Positions 52,879 through 61,442 of a stretch of 64,000 bases of DNA are shown one piece after another; position 1 is the stretch's first letter, and each line of letters starts with the position of its first letter. A program made the translations under genes and the position numbers. This DNA is from Tropicimonas sediminicola. Its GTDB lineage: Bacteria; Pseudomonadota; Alphaproteobacteria; Rhodobacterales; Rhodobacteraceae. The DNA is taken from positions 124,001 through 188,000 of the forward strand of contig NZ_FZOY01000001.1 of the NCBI RefSeq assembly GCF_900188335.1, read 5' to 3'. Below the pieces are notes generated by a model. The model worked only from the letters and a program-made list of their open reading frames with translations. It ran no database searches and was not told where the DNA came from.

Positions 52879-53748
52879 TCACCGGGCGTTGACCGAGCGC
52901 TCCCGCATAAAGGTATAGAGGCCGCTGGCCACGATGATCAGCGCGCCGAGTAGCATGATCGGCTGCGGCACCTCACCGAAGAACAGGAAGCCGTAGACGA
53001 GACCGAAGACCAGCGAGACATATCGGAAGGGCGAGATCACCGCGATCTCTCCGAAGCGCATGGCAAGGACCATCGCGAGAAAGCCGACCAGCAGGAAGCA
53101 GGCGCCGGCAAAGATCAGGCCGAGCTGCGTTGGGGTCACGGGCGCCCAGTTGCCCTGTATCAGCAGGATCGCGCCGCTCAGAACCAGCAGCGCCGCCGAG
53201 CCGAGGCTGGCGAGAAGAGAGGCGGGGACGCTCGCGCCCAGCTTACGGGTCACGATGTCCCTGACGCAGATGCAGGCCACGGCCAGCAGCACGAAGACGG
53301 CGCCCGGACCGACGGCCTCCGAGCCCGGCCGGGCGATCAGCAGCACGCCGGCAAAGCCCGTGGCGATGGCGATCAGGCGCCGTGGGCCGATCGGCTGGGC
53401 GAGAAAGACCGCGGCGGCCAGCGTCACGGCGAGTGGCTGAAGCTGGAAGATCGCCGTGCCGGTGCCGAGCGGCATCATCGTCAGGGCGATCATGTAGAAA
53501 CAGACGATGCCGCATTCGCCGAGCGTGCGGAGGGTGATCAGCCGGGTCTCGCGCGGGGACGGGCGCGCGCGAAATGCGCCGTCGCGCAGCGCCAGCGCCA
53601 CGAGCCCGATGGTCATGAAGATGTGCCGAATGAAGATGACCTGAAACAGTGGCATCTCCTGCGCGAGGCTCTTCACCACCGTATCCGAGGTCAGCATAGT
53701 GGCCATCGCGAGAACCATGAACAGGATGCCGCGGGTATTTTCGTTCAT
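52879..53748 (-). CDS. DMT-superfamily transporter (EamA type)
   Basis: A 289-residue protein with ten predicted hydrophobic segments forming two EamA repeats. The C-terminus VPQPIMLLGALIIVASGLYTFMRERS is typical. Such proteins export amino acids, riboflavin-like compounds or other metabolites; the substrate cannot be named. It stands downstream of the TRAP permease gene, which ends 107 bases upstream of its start. Confidence 0.88.
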   Translation of the reverse strand: MNENTRGILFMVLAMATMLTSDTVVKSLAQEMPLFQVIFIRHIFMTIGLVALALRDGAFRARPSPRETRLITLRTLGECGIVCFYMIALTMMPLGTGTAIFQLQPLAVTLAAAVFLAQPIGPRRLIAIATGFAGVLLIARPGSEAVGPGAVFVLLAVACICVRDIVTRKLGASVPASLLASLGSAALLVLSGAILLIQGNWAPVTPTQLGLIFAGACFLLVGFLAMVLAMRFGEIAVISPFRYVSLVFGLVYGFLFFGEVPQPIMLLGALIIVASGLYTFMRERSVNAR

Positions 53749-53854
53749 CTTGAGCGCTTTCCGAGCTGGCGCCGGCCATGCCGGTCGGCTGCGTTATGCG
53801 GTCGTCCGGCGGGATCGGCAACGGTCGATCGGTCGCGTTCCGAAAGCGCGGCGC

Positions 53855-55783
53855 TCACATCAGCCCGAGCATGCGCGGCAGCGCCAGCGAGATCGCCGGC
53901 ACGAAGGTGACCAGCAGGAGCCCCACCACCTGCACTGCGAAGATCGGCAGCAGGGGGCGGATGACGCTGGTGATCTTCTCGCCGGTGATGGAGCAGGAGA
54001 CGAAGAGCACGGTGCCCACCGGTGGCGTAACGATGCCGAGCGCGAGGTTGTAGACGAGGATGATGCCGAAATGCACCGGGTCGATCCCCATCTCGGTCAC
54101 CACCGGGTAGAGGATCGGGGTGAAGATCAGCATCGCGGGCGACATGTCCATGAAGACGCCGACGATCAGCAGCACGAGGTTGATCAGGAGCAGTAGCAGG
54201 ATCTTGTTCTGCGTGATGGTTGTCAGCAGCTCGCCCACCGTGGCGGGGATCGAGGCAAAGGTCATCGACCAGCTCATCATCGCAGAGCAGGCGATCAGGA
54301 ACAGGATCACGCCCGAGACCGCCGCGGTTTCCGAAAGGACGTCGAGCAGTGCCCGCGGTGACAGGCTGCGATAGAGCAGCGCAAGGACGAAGCTGTAGAG
54401 CACCGCGATGCCCGAGCCTTCGATCGCCGTGAAGGCCCCGCCGAGGATGCCGCCGATGACGATCAGAACGAGCAGCAGGCTGGGTGCCGCGCGCAGGAAC
54501 ACCCGCAGCACCTCGCCGAGGCTGTGCCGGGCGTTCTCGCTCTCGTAGCCGAGCCGGCGGGCGTGCCACCAGGCCACCAGCATGACCGCGCCGCCCATGA
54601 TGATGCCGGGCAGGTAGCCCGCGATGAACAGCGCGATGATCGAGGCGGAGCCGCCGGTGATCAGCGAATAGACGATGAGTGCGCCTGAGGGCGGGATCAG
54701 CATGCCCGCCGGGGCGGAGGCCGCGTTGACGGCGGTGCTGACCGCCATGTCGTAACCCTTTTCGCGCGCGACCGGCGTGATGATCCCGCCGATTGCCGTG
54801 GAGGCCGCAATGCCGGAGCCGGAGAGCGTGCCGAAGAGCATGTTGGCCAGCACGTTGGACTGCCACAGGCTGCCCGGGATCCGCCCGCCGAGGATCATGG
54901 CGAGGTCGATCAGCCGCCGCGCGAGGCCGGTCCGGTTCATGATGTTGCCGGCGAGGATGAAGAAGGGCAGGGCGAGGAAGCCGAAGCTGTCGATCCCGTT
55001 GAAGACGGTCTCGCCCACGGTGGGAAAGACCAGATCGGGCGGCAGTTGCAGCGAGAGGGTGAAGACCCCGGCAAAGGCCAGTCCGATGGCGATGGGCGCG
55101 CCGATCAGCAGGAAGACCGTGAAGGTGACAAAGAGCACGACCAGCGAGCTGAGCTCCAGCCGCTCCACGATCATCGTCTGAGCCCATCCGCTCGCCAGAA
55201 GCGCGGCCAGCGTGACGCCCAGAGCGGCAATGACCGCGGCGGCGGAAATCAGTGCCGCGAGCTGCGCCTCGCCGCTGCGCAGCTTCCGTGCGATGAGCGC
55301 GACCTGGGAGACCTCCATCAGCACCCCGCAGATCAGCACGACCAGCTGCAACGTGCCCATCGGGATCTGCAGGATCGGCGTCTTCATGAAGGTGTTGTTG
55401 AAATAGCTCTGCCAGCCGCCCCAGATCAGGATCGCGCCGAATACCATGATCAGCAGCGCATTGAGCACGCCGAACCAGTTGGCAGCCCGTTCCGGCAGAA
55501 GGTCGAGCACGAGCGTCAGGCTCAGGTGCTGCCCGCGCATGAAGCAGTATCCGGCCGCGAGAAAGCCCATCCAGATGAGCGAGAAGCGCAGCACTTCCTC
55601 GGTGACAACGCTGGGGGAGTTGAACAGGTAGCGGGAGAAGACCTGGTAGCAGATCGCCGTCGCCATGACCGCGAGAAGCGCCGCGACGACGACGGACAAT
55701 GTCCGGCCGAGCGCGGCGTAGGCGCCGCCGAAATGCCGGATGACGCCGCTCTCCGTGTGGACGCCGAGTTCGCTGCTTTCCAT
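53855..55783 (-). CDS. Fused TRAP transporter small and large permease (DctQM)
   Basis: A 642-residue membrane protein joining the small (DctQ, about residues 25-180) and large (DctM, about 205-642) TRAP permease subunits through further hydrophobic helices. The DctM part shows LALPFFILAGNIMNRTG and GVITPPVGTVLF, family hallmarks. It imports organic acids or uronates with Na+ or H+ using the DctP partner. The start at 55783 gives MESSELGV; the extra N-terminal residues are not conserved. Confidence 0.92.
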   Translation of the reverse strand: MESSELGVHTESGVIRHFGGAYAALGRTLSVVVAALLAVMATAICYQVFSRYLFNSPSVVTEEVLRFSLIWMGFLAAGYCFMRGQHLSLTLVLDLLPERAANWFGVLNALLIMVFGAILIWGGWQSYFNNTFMKTPILQIPMGTLQLVVLICGVLMEVSQVALIARKLRSGEAQLAALISAAAVIAALGVTLAALLASGWAQTMIVERLELSSLVVLFVTFTVFLLIGAPIAIGLAFAGVFTLSLQLPPDLVFPTVGETVFNGIDSFGFLALPFFILAGNIMNRTGLARRLIDLAMILGGRIPGSLWQSNVLANMLFGTLSGSGIAASTAIGGIITPVAREKGYDMAVSTAVNAASAPAGMLIPPSGALIVYSLITGGSASIIALFIAGYLPGIIMGGAVMLVAWWHARRLGYESENARHSLGEVLRVFLRAAPSLLLVLIVIGGILGGAFTAIEGSGIAVLYSFVLALLYRSLSPRALLDVLSETAAVSGVILFLIACSAMMSWSMTFASIPATVGELLTTITQNKILLLLLINLVLLIVGVFMDMSPAMLIFTPILYPVVTEMGIDPVHFGIILVYNLALGIVTPPVGTVLFVSCSITGEKITSVIRPLLPIFAVQVVGLLLVTFVPAISLALPRMLGLM

Positions 55784-55832
55784 GATCTCCCCCTTCAACC
55801 GGGGCGCGGCCGCAGGCTGCTCCCCTGAACGC

Positions 55833-55862
55833 GGCACCGGGCGACGCCTGCCGCCCGATGCC
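55833..55862 (-). other. Stem-loop between dctP and dctQM
   Basis: In the minus-strand transcript GGCAUCGGGCG pairs with CGCCCGGUGCC through 11 pairs, one a G-U wobble; in the plus-strand RNA the same position would be a C-A mismatch. The loop is eight bases. It starts 19 bases past the dctP stop and has no T-run. Like the smoE-smoF stem-loop it probably stabilises the binding-protein message. Confidence 0.55.
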
Positions 55863-55880
55863 AGATCCGGCTTCGAGACC

Positions 55881-56876
55881 TCAGAACTCGCGGTTCTCGA
55901 TCTGGAAGATCGTTTCGATCAGCGGCTTCTTGGCCTCGTCGGCGCGCGCGGCCTCGTACATCGGGCCGACGGCCGCGATGAAGGGGGCGGTGTCCACCTT
56001 GATGACCTCGACGCCCATCTCGTCGACCGCCTGCTGGAGTTGCTTTGCCTCGGTCGCGTCGGCAAATGCGATGGATTCGAGGCTGACCTTCTCGAATTCC
56101 TCGACCACGGCGGCGAGATCCTCGTCGGAGAGGTCTTCGCGGAAGCGGACGGAGGTCACCACGAAGTCGGTGAGTCGGGTCTGGTTAGTTTCCAGCGCGT
56201 ATTTCGCGACCTCGCCGAAATTGGCGACATAAAGGCCGGCAAGCCCGCCTTCGGCACCATCGACGATGCCCTGCTGCAGGCCGGAATAGAGCTCGCCGAA
56301 GGGCAGCGGCGTCGGCACCGCGCCAAAGAGGTTCAGCATCTCGATATAGGTCGGGCTCGACATCGTGCGCAGCTTCATGCCCTTGATGTCGTCGATGCTC
56401 TCGACCGGCTTGGTGGTGTAGATGCTGCGGAAGCCCGAGGAGAGGAAGCCGAGCGGCCAGAAATTGTGCTGTTCCGCGGCGGCGAAGAGCGCGTCACGCA
56501 CCTCCGGGTTGGTCATCACGGCGCCGTATTCCTCCGACGTGCGGAAGACGTAGGGCAGGTTCACCACGCCGAACGCGGGGATCACGTTTTCCAGGGCGGC
56601 GGAGTTGATCAGGCCCGCATCCACCACGCCCCGCTGGATCTGCTGGAAATACTGCAGCTGGTCGCCAAGCTGGCCGTTCATGAACAGCTCGAACTCGACG
56701 CGCCCCTCGGTGCGCTCGGCCACGGCGTCGGCGAACTGCTTGATCAGCTGGCCGGCGGTGCTGTCGTCGGAGACGTTGGTGGCCAGCCGATAGCTCTTGG
56801 CGGCGGCAGGCACCGCCATGGCCGAGATCATCAGCGCGGCAATCAATGGTTTCTTCGCAATCTTCAGGATGTCCAT
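55881..56876 (-). CDS. TRAP transporter substrate-binding protein (DctP)
   Basis: A 331-residue periplasmic binding protein of the DctP family. Signal peptide: KIAKKPLIAALMISAMAVPAAA, cleavage near residue 26. The mature part contains GLKLRT-like GMKLRTMSSPTY with the Arg that contacts the substrate carboxylate, and GELYSGLQQGIVDGAEG. The carboxylate-binding Arg and the GH88/GH154-like neighbours suggest a uronate or uronic-acid oligosaccharide. The start at 56876 follows an AGGA ribosome site. Confidence 0.92.
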   Translation of the reverse strand: MDILKIAKKPLIAALMISAMAVPAAAKSYRLATNVSDDSTAGQLIKQFADAVAERTEGRVEFELFMNGQLGDQLQYFQQIQRGVVDAGLINSAALENVIPAFGVVNLPYVFRTSEEYGAVMTNPEVRDALFAAAEQHNFWPLGFLSSGFRSIYTTKPVESIDDIKGMKLRTMSSPTYIEMLNLFGAVPTPLPFGELYSGLQQGIVDGAEGGLAGLYVANFGEVAKYALETNQTRLTDFVVTSVRFREDLSDEDLAAVVEEFEKVSLESIAFADATEAKQLQQAVDEMGVEVIKVDTAPFIAAVGPMYEAARADEAKKPLIETIFQIENREF

Positions 56877-56930
56877 GGGTTCCTCCATCTGCTTCGTGGG
56901 CCCGTGCGGTTCCTCCGCCCATCGGAAGGC

Positions 56931-56952
56931 TTTCGTTCTTGCGAAACTTTCG
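56931..56952 (-). promoter_or_regulatory. Operator-like element before dctP
   Basis: TTTCG-N6-CGAAA (56931-56946) overlaps the palindrome CGAAACTTTCG (56942-56952). The 12-base core GCGAAACTTTCG is repeated in reverse orientation at 57067-57078 before the GH88 gene. It is 55 bases upstream of dctP, a typical operator distance. The local regulator that binds it is probably the LacI-type protein, but this is unproven. Confidence 0.5.
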
Positions 56953-57054
56953 GCGTTGGCTGTGGCCGCGGCTGATCGATCCTGGTCTGGAATCACGCTT
57001 CACTTCACGAGCTGCCGAAAACTAGGCCGAAAACGAGATTATCGTCAATAAAGA

Positions 57055-57090
57055 TTTCGCAATTGACGAAAGTTTCGCATTGTGCGAAAG
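57055..57090 (+). promoter_or_regulatory. Operator-like element before the GH88 gene
   Basis: Two overlapping TTTCG-type inverted repeats: TTTCG-N7-CGAAA (57055-57071) and TTTCGCA-TTG-TGCGAAA (57073-57089). Between them lies CGAAAGTTTCG (57067-57077), the reverse complement of the core before dctP. The second repeat ends 22 bases before the GH88 start. The 17-base, odd-length form is unusual for LacI operators. Confidence 0.5.
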
Positions 57091-57111
57091 ATGGCGTCAG
57101 AGGAGGCCGTC

Positions 57112-58299
57112 ATGGACAGCAAGTCATCAAGCTATTTCGCGTCGGACGAGATTGCCGCGGGGAATGCCGCCTATGCGGACGCTCTGGGCAGGGTGGTTGA
57201 CCGGACGCGGGAATTGCTGCTGGTGGCCGGTCTGCGCAACCCGCGGATCGGTGAGGCGGGCGGCGGCACCCGGTGGGTCTGGTGCGAAGGCTACGACTGG
57301 GTCATGGGCTTCTTTTCCGGCCAGCTGTGGCTGAGCTTCCAGCTCAGCGGCGATCCGGTGTTCTCCGGTGCGGCCCGTGCGCGGCGCGCGCAGTTCCAGT
57401 GGGTTCTGGATAATCGCCGGGCCCAGGACCACGACCTCGGGTTCCTGTTCTCCCTGCATTCGGTCGCGGACTGGCGGATGACTGGTGACCCCGCCGCGCG
57501 CGAGATGGCGCTCGCGGCGGCGCGCATCCTGATGTCCCGCTTTCGCGAGGAGGGCGGCTACATCCAGGCCTGGTCGCCGTCCGGCCCCGATGATCGCGCC
57601 CGCTCGAAATTCGCCAACGGACGGATGATCGCCGACACGATGCAGAACCTCGCCCTGCTGCACTGGGCGCATCGGGAGACCGGGCGGCAGGATTTCCGGG
57701 AGGTGGCTGATGGCCACGCCGCCACCACCGCCCGCTACCTCCTGCGGGAGGACGGCACCAGTTTTCACACATATGTCTTCGATCCGGCGACGGGAGAGCC
57801 GCTGCGGGGTGAAACGCATCAGGGATATGCAGACGAGTCCTGCTGGTCCCGGGGGCAGGCCTGGCTGCTGCACGGTTTCGCCCAATGCCACGCAGCGACA
57901 GGCGCGGCGGAATGGCTGGACGCGGCGCGCAAGGTGGCGCACCGGACCGAGGCCCTGATGGGCGAGAGCGCCGTGCCGGTCTGGGACTTCGCGCTGCCGG
58001 CGGACGGCACCCACCCGGTGGACAGCTCCGCTGGCGCCGTCATGGCGGCAGGCCTGCTGCTGCTCGCCAGCCTGACCGAGGGCGACGAGGCCGCGCGATG
58101 GCGGGCCTTCGGCGAGCGCTGCCTCGACGGCCTGCTCGCGAGTTGCGACCTGACCGGGGATCCGACGGCGCAGGGATTGCTCGCGCATGGGGCGGCCTTC
58201 GTCCATTCCGGGCGCAGCGACACGATGCTGCCCTATGGCGATTACTATTTCATGGAGGCGTTGATGCGCGCCCAGGGCCATGCAGACTTCTTCTGGTGA
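57112..58299 (+). CDS. GH88-family unsaturated glucuronyl hydrolase
   Basis: A 395-residue alpha/alpha-barrel enzyme of glycoside hydrolase family 88, which removes the unsaturated (delta-4,5) uronic acid left by polysaccharide lyases. GRMIADTMQNLALL carries a catalytic-type Asp, and CWSRGQAWLLHGFA, DSSAGAVMAAGLL and LPYGDYYFMEALMR are the family's core helices. No signal peptide, so it acts in the cytoplasm on imported oligosaccharides. The start at 57112 follows AGGAGG; an upstream ATG at 57091 overlaps the operator edge. Divergent from dctP. Confidence 0.9.
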   Translation: MDSKSSSYFASDEIAAGNAAYADALGRVVDRTRELLLVAGLRNPRIGEAGGGTRWVWCEGYDWVMGFFSGQLWLSFQLSGDPVFSGAARARRAQFQWVLDNRRAQDHDLGFLFSLHSVADWRMTGDPAAREMALAAARILMSRFREEGGYIQAWSPSGPDDRARSKFANGRMIADTMQNLALLHWAHRETGRQDFREVADGHAATTARYLLREDGTSFHTYVFDPATGEPLRGETHQGYADESCWSRGQAWLLHGFAQCHAATGAAEWLDAARKVAHRTEALMGESAVPVWDFALPADGTHPVDSSAGAVMAAGLLLLASLTEGDEAARWRAFGERCLDGLLASCDLTGDPTAQGLLAHGAAFVHSGRSDTMLPYGDYYFMEALMRAQGHADFFW

Positions 58300-58406
58300 A
58301 CCCGGGCGAGGCGGCCGCCCCGGTGCTTGCGGCCGCGGCGGCGGGCGGGTTAAGTTTCGCGAGGCCCGAAACCCTTTCATCGACCTGACCAGTGGAGCCA
58401 GCGCCC

Positions 58407-59438
58407 GTGGATGCAGAAACCCCGGAAGAACCGACGCTGAAGGACATCGCCCGCGAGGCGGGCGTCTCGGTCGCCGCGGTCTCCAAGGTGCTGAACAACC
58501 GCGAGGGCGTCGGCGCGGAGACGCGGGAGCGGATCTCCCGCATCGCCCGGGATCTCGGCTATCGCGGTCGGGGCGGGCGCGGCGCGGCGCGGGGGCTTGC
58601 GCGGGCGACGCTGGTCACGCTCGACCGTTACGTGATGAACGATGCGTTCTACGGCGCCATCATCGCGGGGATCCTCTCGCATGGGAAGGCGGCGGATATC
58701 GACATCAGCGTCTCGGTGGTCGCCGGTACGGAGCCGCGCTGCCTGCAGCAGCGGTTCCGGGACGAGCCGCCGACGGCGTTGGTGCTTGTCGGGATCGACC
58801 AGCTGGAGCTCGTGTCGGAGGCGGTGGCGTTCGGCTGCCCTGCGGTCATCGTCAACGGAATGGACCGGACGATGCGGCTGCCCAGCGTCTCGCCGGACTA
58901 TCACTTCGGGGCCTGGACGGCGACGCGGCACCTGCTCTCGCTCGGCCATCGCGACATCGTCCATGTGACCCATCCCTACCGCGAATCCATCGTCCGGCGC
59001 GTGGACGGCTTCCGCAATGCGCTGGAGGAGGCGGGCATCGGCTTCAGTGCCGAGCGCAACCTGCTCGACCTCGGGTCGCCGGAGATGATGACGCTGGCGG
59101 CCGGGGGGGCGATCGGCGCCTACCTGGACCGTCGCGACCGGCTGCCCGATGCACTGTTCTGCGTGAACGACATCGTGGCGCTCGGCGCGATCCAGGAGTT
59201 GCAGGCGCGGGGGCTGTCGGTGCCCGGCGATATCTCGATCATGGGGTTCGACGGTCTGCCGATCGGCGCCCATTCGACACCGGCGCTGACCTCGATGGAG
59301 ACCGACCGCGAGGCGCTTGGCCGGATCGCGATCCAGCTGCTGGCCGAGCGCGCCGAGTTCCCTCAGCGGGCGGTGCAGCGCGTCACGGTCGGGGTGCACA
59401 TCGAAGATCGTCAATCGACCGGGCCGCGCCGGGGCTGA
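58407..59438 (+). CDS. LacI-family transcription regulator
   Basis: A 343-residue LacI regulator. The N-terminal helix-turn-helix is LKDIAREAGVSVAAVSKVLNN (about residues 10-30), followed by a periplasmic-binding-like effector domain with LFCVNDIVALGAIQEL and GFDGLPIGAHSTPALTS. It probably controls the TRAP and glucuronyl hydrolase genes, acting on the repeats in their shared upstream region. The GTG at 58407 has a GGAG site at the right distance; a GTG at 58392 is an alternative. It follows the GH88 gene after about 100 bases. Confidence 0.9.
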   Translation: MDAETPEEPTLKDIAREAGVSVAAVSKVLNNREGVGAETRERISRIARDLGYRGRGGRGAARGLARATLVTLDRYVMNDAFYGAIIAGILSHGKAADIDISVSVVAGTEPRCLQQRFRDEPPTALVLVGIDQLELVSEAVAFGCPAVIVNGMDRTMRLPSVSPDYHFGAWTATRHLLSLGHRDIVHVTHPYRESIVRRVDGFRNALEEAGIGFSAERNLLDLGSPEMMTLAAGGAIGAYLDRRDRLPDALFCVNDIVALGAIQELQARGLSVPGDISIMGFDGLPIGAHSTPALTSMETDREALGRIAIQLLAERAEFPQRAVQRVTVGVHIEDRQSTGPRRG

Positions 59439-59520
59439 GGCCAAAGCGCGCCAATCCGTATCGCCAATTCCGTTTGGACGACGCCTTTGCCGCCGCGTGC
59501 GGTGCAGGCTGCGTCCGCGC

Positions 59521-59550
59521 CCGGCGGGTGCCCCCTCCCGCACCCGCCGG
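59521..59550 (+). terminator. Strong hairpin after the LacI gene
   Basis: CCGGCGGGTGC / GCACCCGCCGG is a perfect 11-pair stem with an eight-base loop, 82 bases past the LacI stop. The following bases CCCCGTCTTCC are only weakly T-rich, so termination may be partial and the DUF2264 gene could still be read through. Confidence 0.45.
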
Positions 59551-59597
59551 CCCCGTCTTCCACCCGCTGACAGAGCCTCGAGGCGACTGGCCTAGCC

Positions 59598-61418
59598 ATG
59601 CCCGATAGACCCGCCATGTCCGATCGCGACGACCTCGCCGCCTGGGCCGGTGCGTTGATCCGCCCTGTGGCTGCGCTGGTGCCAGAGGGCGGCGCCCGTC
59701 TCCGGCTCGGTGTCTGGGGGGCGGATTACGATGCCGTACCCGCCGAGATGGAGGCCTTCGTCCGGCCGCTCTGGGGGCTCGCTCCGCTTGTCGCGGGCGG
59801 CTTCGATGCGCCCGAGGCCGGGACGTTTCTCCGCGGCATTGCCGCCGGCACCGACCCGGCGCATCCGGACTACTGGGGCGAGGTCGGGCCGAGCGATCAG
59901 CGCATGGTCGAGATGGCGGGGATCGCCATGGCATGGCTTCTCGCGCCGCAGGCGTTCTGGGAGCCGCTGGGCCTCGAAGCGCAGACCCGCGCCGCAGCTT
60001 GGATGCGCCAGATCAACGACCAGCCACCTTCGGACAACAACTGGCTGTACTTCCGCGTGCTGGTCAACCTGGCGCTAGCCCGGCTGGGCGAGGATTGGTC
60101 CCGCCCCGCGGTCGAAGCGGCGCTGGACCGTCTGGACACGTTCTACCTGGGCGAAGGGTGGTATCGCGACGGCGAGAAGAGGCAGATCGACTATTACGTC
60201 CCGATGGCCTTCCATTTCTACGGGCTGGTCCTTGCGCAGCTGGGGGGCGATCAGTTCCCCGAGCGGGCGCGTGTTCTGCGGTCGCGGGCGCGCGCCTTTG
60301 CCGAGAGCTTCCAGGTTTTCTTCGCGTCCGACGGCGCGGCCATCCCCTTCGGCCGGTCCATGACCTACCGCATGGCGCAGTCGGCCTTCTGGGCGGCCTG
60401 CGCCTTTGCTGGCGAGGAGGTGCTGCCCTGGCCCCGGATCAAGGGCTTGCTGATGCGCAACCTGCGCTGGTGGGCCGGCCAGCCGATCACCGATCGCGAT
60501 GGTGTGCTCTCCATCGGCTATGCCTATCCCAATCCGCTGATGTCCGAGGGCTACAACGGGATCGGCGCGCCGAACTGGGCGCTCAAGGCCTTTCTCGTCC
60601 TGGCGCTCGGCCGCGACCACCCGTTCTGGCGCGCCGAGGAGGAACCGCCGGAGGATCTGCCCGAAGTGCAGACCGCCGTGCCGGCCGCGGGGTTCCTGCT
60701 GCGGCGGGCGCGCGGGCATGCCATCCTGCTCACCGGCGGGCAGGACGCGCGCGCCTTCCGTGGCTGCGACGCGAAATACGGCGGTTTCGCCTATTCCTCC
60801 GCCTTCGGTTTCTCCGTGCCCAGCGATGCGACCGCGCCGGAGCGGCCGGAGATGTCGGCGATGGATTCGGGGCTGGCGGTCAGCCGGGATGGCCTCGCCT
60901 GGCTGCGGCGGGGCAGGGTCACCGACGCGAGGCTTCGGGACGGGATGGCATGGGGGCGATGGGCGCCCGACGGCCGGCTCGAAGTCGAGACCTGGTGCGA
61001 CTTCGCGGGCGAGGGATGGCATCTGCGCCTCCACCGCATCCGCAGCGCCGATCCGCTGGAGATTGCCGAATCCGGCTTCGCGATCGACCGGACTAGCATG
61101 GTGGAGCCGGCGGATCCGGATGAGAGCGGGGTGGTCTTCCTGCGCAATGCCTCGCTCGTCTCGGGACTCCGTGATATGAACGGGGTGCGGGAGGCAGAGG
61201 TCATCCGCGCCGCCCCCAACACCAACATCCTGCACCCGCGAACCGCGATCCCGCGCCTTGTGGGCAGGCTACCCGCGGGCGAAAGCCTGCTCGTCACCGG
61301 CGCGCTCGGGTGTCCGGTTGGAGCGTGGAGCGGGGCCGAGCCGCAGATCTCCGAGGCGTTCCTGCAACTCTGCGCCCGTATGGGAGCCGACCCGCGGCGG
61401 GTGGCTTCGGCAAGCTGA
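59598..61418 (+). CDS. DUF2264 protein, GH154-like (possible beta-glucuronidase)
   Basis: A 606-residue protein of the DUF2264 family. It has a helical N-terminal two-thirds (alpha-barrel type: PPSDNNWLYFRVLVNLAL, QIDYYVPMAFHFYGLV, YNGIGAPNWALKAFLVLALG) and a beta-rich C-terminal part. To my recollection CAZy family GH154, which includes a beta-glucuronidase from Bacteroides acting on plant arabinogalactan, is built on DUF2264. With GH88 and a TRAP importer next door, removal of terminal glucuronate is a reasonable expectation. No signal peptide is seen. ATG at 59598 or 59616. Confidence 0.78.
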   Translation: MPDRPAMSDRDDLAAWAGALIRPVAALVPEGGARLRLGVWGADYDAVPAEMEAFVRPLWGLAPLVAGGFDAPEAGTFLRGIAAGTDPAHPDYWGEVGPSDQRMVEMAGIAMAWLLAPQAFWEPLGLEAQTRAAAWMRQINDQPPSDNNWLYFRVLVNLALARLGEDWSRPAVEAALDRLDTFYLGEGWYRDGEKRQIDYYVPMAFHFYGLVLAQLGGDQFPERARVLRSRARAFAESFQVFFASDGAAIPFGRSMTYRMAQSAFWAACAFAGEEVLPWPRIKGLLMRNLRWWAGQPITDRDGVLSIGYAYPNPLMSEGYNGIGAPNWALKAFLVLALGRDHPFWRAEEEPPEDLPEVQTAVPAAGFLLRRARGHAILLTGGQDARAFRGCDAKYGGFAYSSAFGFSVPSDATAPERPEMSAMDSGLAVSRDGLAWLRRGRVTDARLRDGMAWGRWAPDGRLEVETWCDFAGEGWHLRLHRIRSADPLEIAESGFAIDRTSMVEPADPDESGVVFLRNASLVSGLRDMNGVREAEVIRAAPNTNILHPRTAIPRLVGRLPAGESLLVTGALGCPVGAWSGAEPQISEAFLQLCARMGADPRRVASAS

Positions 61419-61442
61419 ACCCACGCAGGGGCTGAGGACGCT

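Noticed and set aside
53756-53850. GCGCTTTC and GAAAGCGC arms between the DMT and TRAP genes as a terminator
   Set aside because: Arms are more than 70 bases apart with no T-run; not a credible terminator.
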